A stretch of DNA of 64,000 nucleotides from Hyphomicrobiaceae bacterium (GTDB lineage: Bacteria; Pseudomonadota; Alphaproteobacteria; Rhizobiales; Hyphomicrobiaceae), in contig WBUN01000010.1 in assembly GCA_008933705.1 (NCBI GenBank), forward strand, positions 1 through 64,000. Reading direction: 5' to 3'. Shown in pieces: positions 61,831 through 64,000 of this stretch (position 1 is its first letter; every line of letters begins with the position of its first letter). A program made the position numbers and the translations under genes. Below the pieces are notes generated by a model, which did not search any database, was not told where the DNA came from, and saw nothing but the letters and a program-made list of their open reading frames with translations.

Positions 61831-62808
61831 ATGAAAGAAAAGCTGAAGCACAACCCCATGCGCGACGTTACGCTCAAACAGCTGCGCGTCCTGGCCGCGA
61901 TCGCGCGAACCGGGCGAATCACAAGCGCAGCCAATGAGTTAGGAGTAACCCCTCCGGCCGTAACACTGCAGCTCCAGCTCCTGGAGGAAAGCGCCGGCGT
62001 CCCGCTCTTCGACCGCACCAAGCGCGGCCTGCGACCCACCGACGCGGGCGCCTACATGCTTGGAATCCAGGCCCGCATCGAGGCCGCGCTCTCCGAATGC
62101 AGCGAATCTCTTCGGGTCATGCAAGGCCTCGGCAGCGGCAAGGTCTCAGTCGGCGTCGTCAGCACGGCCAAGTACTTTGCGCCTCGCATGCTCGCCGCCT
62201 TCGCAGAGGCACATCCGCAGATCGAGGTGCGGCTGGTTGTTGGCAACCGCGAGGATACCATTGCGGCGCTGGCCCAGCTCGACCTCGACATCGCCGTCAT
62301 GGGCCGGCCCCCTGAGTCCATCGAGGTCGAGCAGCAGATCATCGGCGATCACCCTCACGTCGTGATCGCGTCCCCCAACCATCGGCTTGCATCTCGGCGG
62401 CGCATTGCGCTCCAGGCTCTCGACAATGAGAAGTTCCTGTTGAGGGAAGCGGGATCCGGCACCCGCACCCTGATGGAGCGCATGTTTGCCAAGGCTGAGA
62501 TCGTTCCCCAGATCGGCATGGAGCTCGGCAGCAACGAGACGATCAAGCAGGCGGTGATGGCAGGGCTCGGCATTGCGTTCATATCCGCCCACACCGTGGC
62601 GGCCGAGGTCGAGTCGGGAAGACTTTGCGTGCTGCCCGTCGAGGGGCTGCCCATCGTCCGGCAATGGTACGCTGTGCGGAACCAGGAGAAGCACCTGCTC
62701 CCCGCCGGCACGGCGATGTGGGAGTTTCTCGTGTCGAAGGGCTCCGGCTTTCTGCCCGATGTGTCTGCGTTGATTCATCCGCAGACGGCTTCGCCGCGAA
62801 CGCGGTAG
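61831..62808 (+). CDS. cbbR: CbbR, LysR-family activator of the cbb operon
   Basis: A 325-residue LysR regulator. The DNA-binding domain is RDVTLKQLRVLAAIARTGRITSAANELGVTPPAVTLQLQLLEESAGVPLFDRTKRGLRPTDAG; the effector domain (VSVGVVSTAKYFAPRMLAAFAEAHPQIEVRLVVGNR...) matches CbbR proteins, with the STAKYFAP segment characteristic of them. It is divergent from cbbF, the normal arrangement. The ORF starts at 61831 without a Shine-Dalgarno and only 5 bp from the operator; the ATG at 61858 (MRDVTLKQL) is a likely alternative and fits other CbbR N-termini. Confidence 0.93.
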   Translation: MKEKLKHNPMRDVTLKQLRVLAAIARTGRITSAANELGVTPPAVTLQLQLLEESAGVPLFDRTKRGLRPTDAGAYMLGIQARIEAALSECSESLRVMQGLGSGKVSVGVVSTAKYFAPRMLAAFAEAHPQIEVRLVVGNREDTIAALAQLDLDIAVMGRPPESIEVEQQIIGDHPHVVIASPNHRLASRRRIALQALDNEKFLLREAGSGTRTLMERMFAKAEIVPQIGMELGSNETIKQAVMAGLGIAFISAHTVAAEVESGRLCVLPVEGLPIVRQWYAVRNQEKHLLPAGTAMWEFLVSKGSGFLPDVSALIHPQTASPRTR

Positions 62809-62896
62809 CGGGGGTGGTGCGGCAGATGGGCAGTGGCCCTTGCCTCTCGTTTTTTGTGGGTGCCGCGCGTCGGTTGCCTGCTCTCCCCGGGGTGCC

Positions 62897-63676
62897 TCAA
62901 GTCGCGCACGGCGCGTATTGCCGGCGCGCGGCGGCGACAACGGCGCGCATGCTGTCGTCGGGCGGCAATGTGCCTTCTGTCGCGCGCTTGAGCGCCGCGG
63001 CCATGGCGAGGAACTTCTGCGGAGGGGCATTGCGGGAGATGATGAGATATTGCGTCGCGTCCGTTTGCCAGATGACCGCCGTCTCCGATCGGATCCGGGA
63101 GCCCAGTGCCGGTGCGCTGGCAAAATCATGCGATATGGGGCCGGCCCACAGCGCCAGCCGGCATCCGCTCGGCCCAAGCAGATCGAAGGTCACGCCGTCA
63201 GCAACCCCTTCGGTCTTGACGATGTGGAGCTCAAGGATGGAAAGTCCTTGAAGCAATCTGATGAGCCCCGCGCCCCGCATCCTGGCTGCGGCCGAGTTGG
63301 GCCGTGATGTCGACTCGGGGGCCGGCTCCATCGCCCAGCCGTCGACGACGGCAAGGACGCGGCCCGCATCGGTCTGCTCCGGGGCACGAGCAAGAAGGAC
63401 GGTTGCCGAGATCGTCGCGATGACGCCGACAGCGGCGGCGCCGGCCGCCCACCAGAGCCTCCTGCGGCCGCGGCTGCTCGACACTGCGTCCGGCAGCGGC
63501 GGGGCTTCTGCGCTGAAGGCGGCCACGGTGGCCGCCTTCAGGCGGGCGAGCGCGGCGACCTCGCGCGCAAGCTCACGATCCCGAGCGATGGCCTCGGCAA
63601 CATGCGTGGCATGCGGCGGGCTGAGCTCGCCGTCGACATAGGCATTGAGTTCGGTCGCATTCGGTTTGTAGGTCAT
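62897..63676 (-). CDS. Membrane anti-sigma factor
   Basis: A 259-residue protein. The N-terminal ELNAYVDGELSPPHATHVAEAIARDRELAREVAAL resembles the anti-sigma domain that clamps ECF sigma factors. A membrane helix is at about 80-105 (LWWAAGAAAVGVIATISATVLLA). The C-terminal 150 residues are periplasmic and unclassified (GLIRLLQGLSILELHIVKTEGV...). The start (MTYKPNATE) overlaps the sigma stop by four bases (ATGA). The pair would transmit an extracytoplasmic signal that is not known. Confidence 0.83.
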   Translation of the reverse strand: MTYKPNATELNAYVDGELSPPHATHVAEAIARDRELAREVAALARLKAATVAAFSAEAPPLPDAVSSSRGRRRLWWAAGAAAVGVIATISATVLLARAPEQTDAGRVLAVVDGWAMEPAPESTSRPNSAAARMRGAGLIRLLQGLSILELHIVKTEGVADGVTFDLLGPSGCRLALWAGPISHDFASAPALGSRIRSETAVIWQTDATQYLIISRNAPPQKFLAMAAALKRATEGTLPPDDSMRAVVAAARRQYAPCAT

Positions 63677-64000
63677 GCGCGATGCTTGCGAGTTGCCGGA
63701 TGGTCCACGACGTTGGCATGCTCCTGGACGATGAGGGCCGCCAGCTTGCGCCGCGCCTCCGACACGCGGCTCATGACAGTGCCGATGGGCACGCCGAGGA
63801 TCTCCGAAGCCTCCGCGTATCGAAATCCTGCAATGTCGACCAGCCCCAAAGTGTCCCGCAGAATAGGTGAAAGCTGCGTCATGGCCGCGCGCACGGCGAT
63901 GCCGTCGAGGTACTGCTGCTCCGGCATGGCGACGGCGTGGCAATCGCAGACGTCGAGGGAATCGATGGCCGACGTGGTGCGGTCGCTCCGTAGCCGGTCG
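63673..64000 (-). CDS. ECF RNA polymerase sigma factor, partial at the window edge
   Basis: The frame stays open to the right edge of the window; 108 residues are visible. They contain region 4: LDGIAVRAAMTQLSPILRDTLGLVDIAGFRYAEASEILGVPIGTVMSRVSEARRKLAALI, a helix-turn-helix typical of ECF sigma factors. The part before it (DRLRSDRTTSAIDSLDVCDC) is the linker to region 2, which lies outside the window. It overlaps the anti-sigma gene by four bases, the standard operon arrangement. Confidence 0.88.
   Translation of the reverse strand, partial: DRLRSDRTTSAIDSLDVCDCHAVAMPEQQYLDGIAVRAAMTQLSPILRDTLGLVDIAGFRYAEASEILGVPIGTVMSRVSEARRKLAALIVQEHANVVDHPATRKHRA

Overview
The window is GC-rich DNA from an alphaproteobacterium, most likely of the order Hyphomicrobiales (Rhizobiales). 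The pointers are a cbbR | cbbF-P-T-A-L-S-X-E Calvin-cycle cluster with a form IC-type Rubisco, a phasin, an ECF sigma/anti-sigma pair, NitT/TauT-type ABC genes, and intergenic repeats of the TGCCCGC-N4-GCGGGCA and TGAGC..GTCGAA types that are common in this group. Species cannot be assigned from sequence alone. No rRNA, tRNA, CRISPR array or prophage was seen.

Region 1 (1-12.3 kb) is bounded by two partial IS630-family copies whose 3' ends face inward. It carries a His-rich secreted protein, a DevCA/MacB-like ABC pair, a DUF2147 protein, an OmpA-family protein, a membrane adenylate cyclase with a haem-b-like anchor and a 2Fe-2S domain, an orphan type I secretion ABC exporter, and a NitT/TauT-type ABC operon whose next gene seems to be cut by the IS. 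Region 2 (12.3-21.4 kb) holds vapBC, an enoyl-CoA hydratase with a TetR regulator, an SLC13 transporter with a LysR regulator, a NUDIX hydrolase, a SYLF-domain protein and a class II glutamine amidotransferase.

Region 3 (21.8-28.3 kb) is a coupled four-gene operon around a long YeiH-type transporter, followed by gap-pgk and a CBS-domain protein. A 25-bp element upstream of gap recurs, with two mismatches, between cbbR and cbbF, which ties the two Calvin-cycle loci into one probable CbbR regulon. Region 4 (28.4-39.3 kb) is an RND efflux pump with a divergent TetR gene and a perfect palindrome between them, then a cluster of a membrane protein, a GNAT-like protein and a membrane-anchored patatin-like lipase. 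Region 5 (39.3-41.8 kb) is gene-poor and rich in inverted repeats and hairpin (MITE-like) elements, with a phasin.

Region 6 (41.8-47 kb) is a ParA-like ATPase / second FtsZ / membrane coiled-coil operon, with GntR and XRE regulators next to it. Region 7 (47.4-50.8 kb) is an OmpR-type two-component system divergent from a Met/His-rich Spy-like protein; the sensor carries a similar Met/His motif. Region 8 (50.8-62.8 kb) is the cbb operon with an acyl-CoA synthetase downstream. The right edge holds an anti-sigma factor and a truncated ECF sigma gene.

The best candidates for under-described biology are the parA-ftsZ2-coiled-coil operon, the haem/FeS cyclase fusion, the shared CbbR element with a long gap leader, the three CTGTTCC-N4-GGAACAG palindromes, and the patatin/GNAT cluster.
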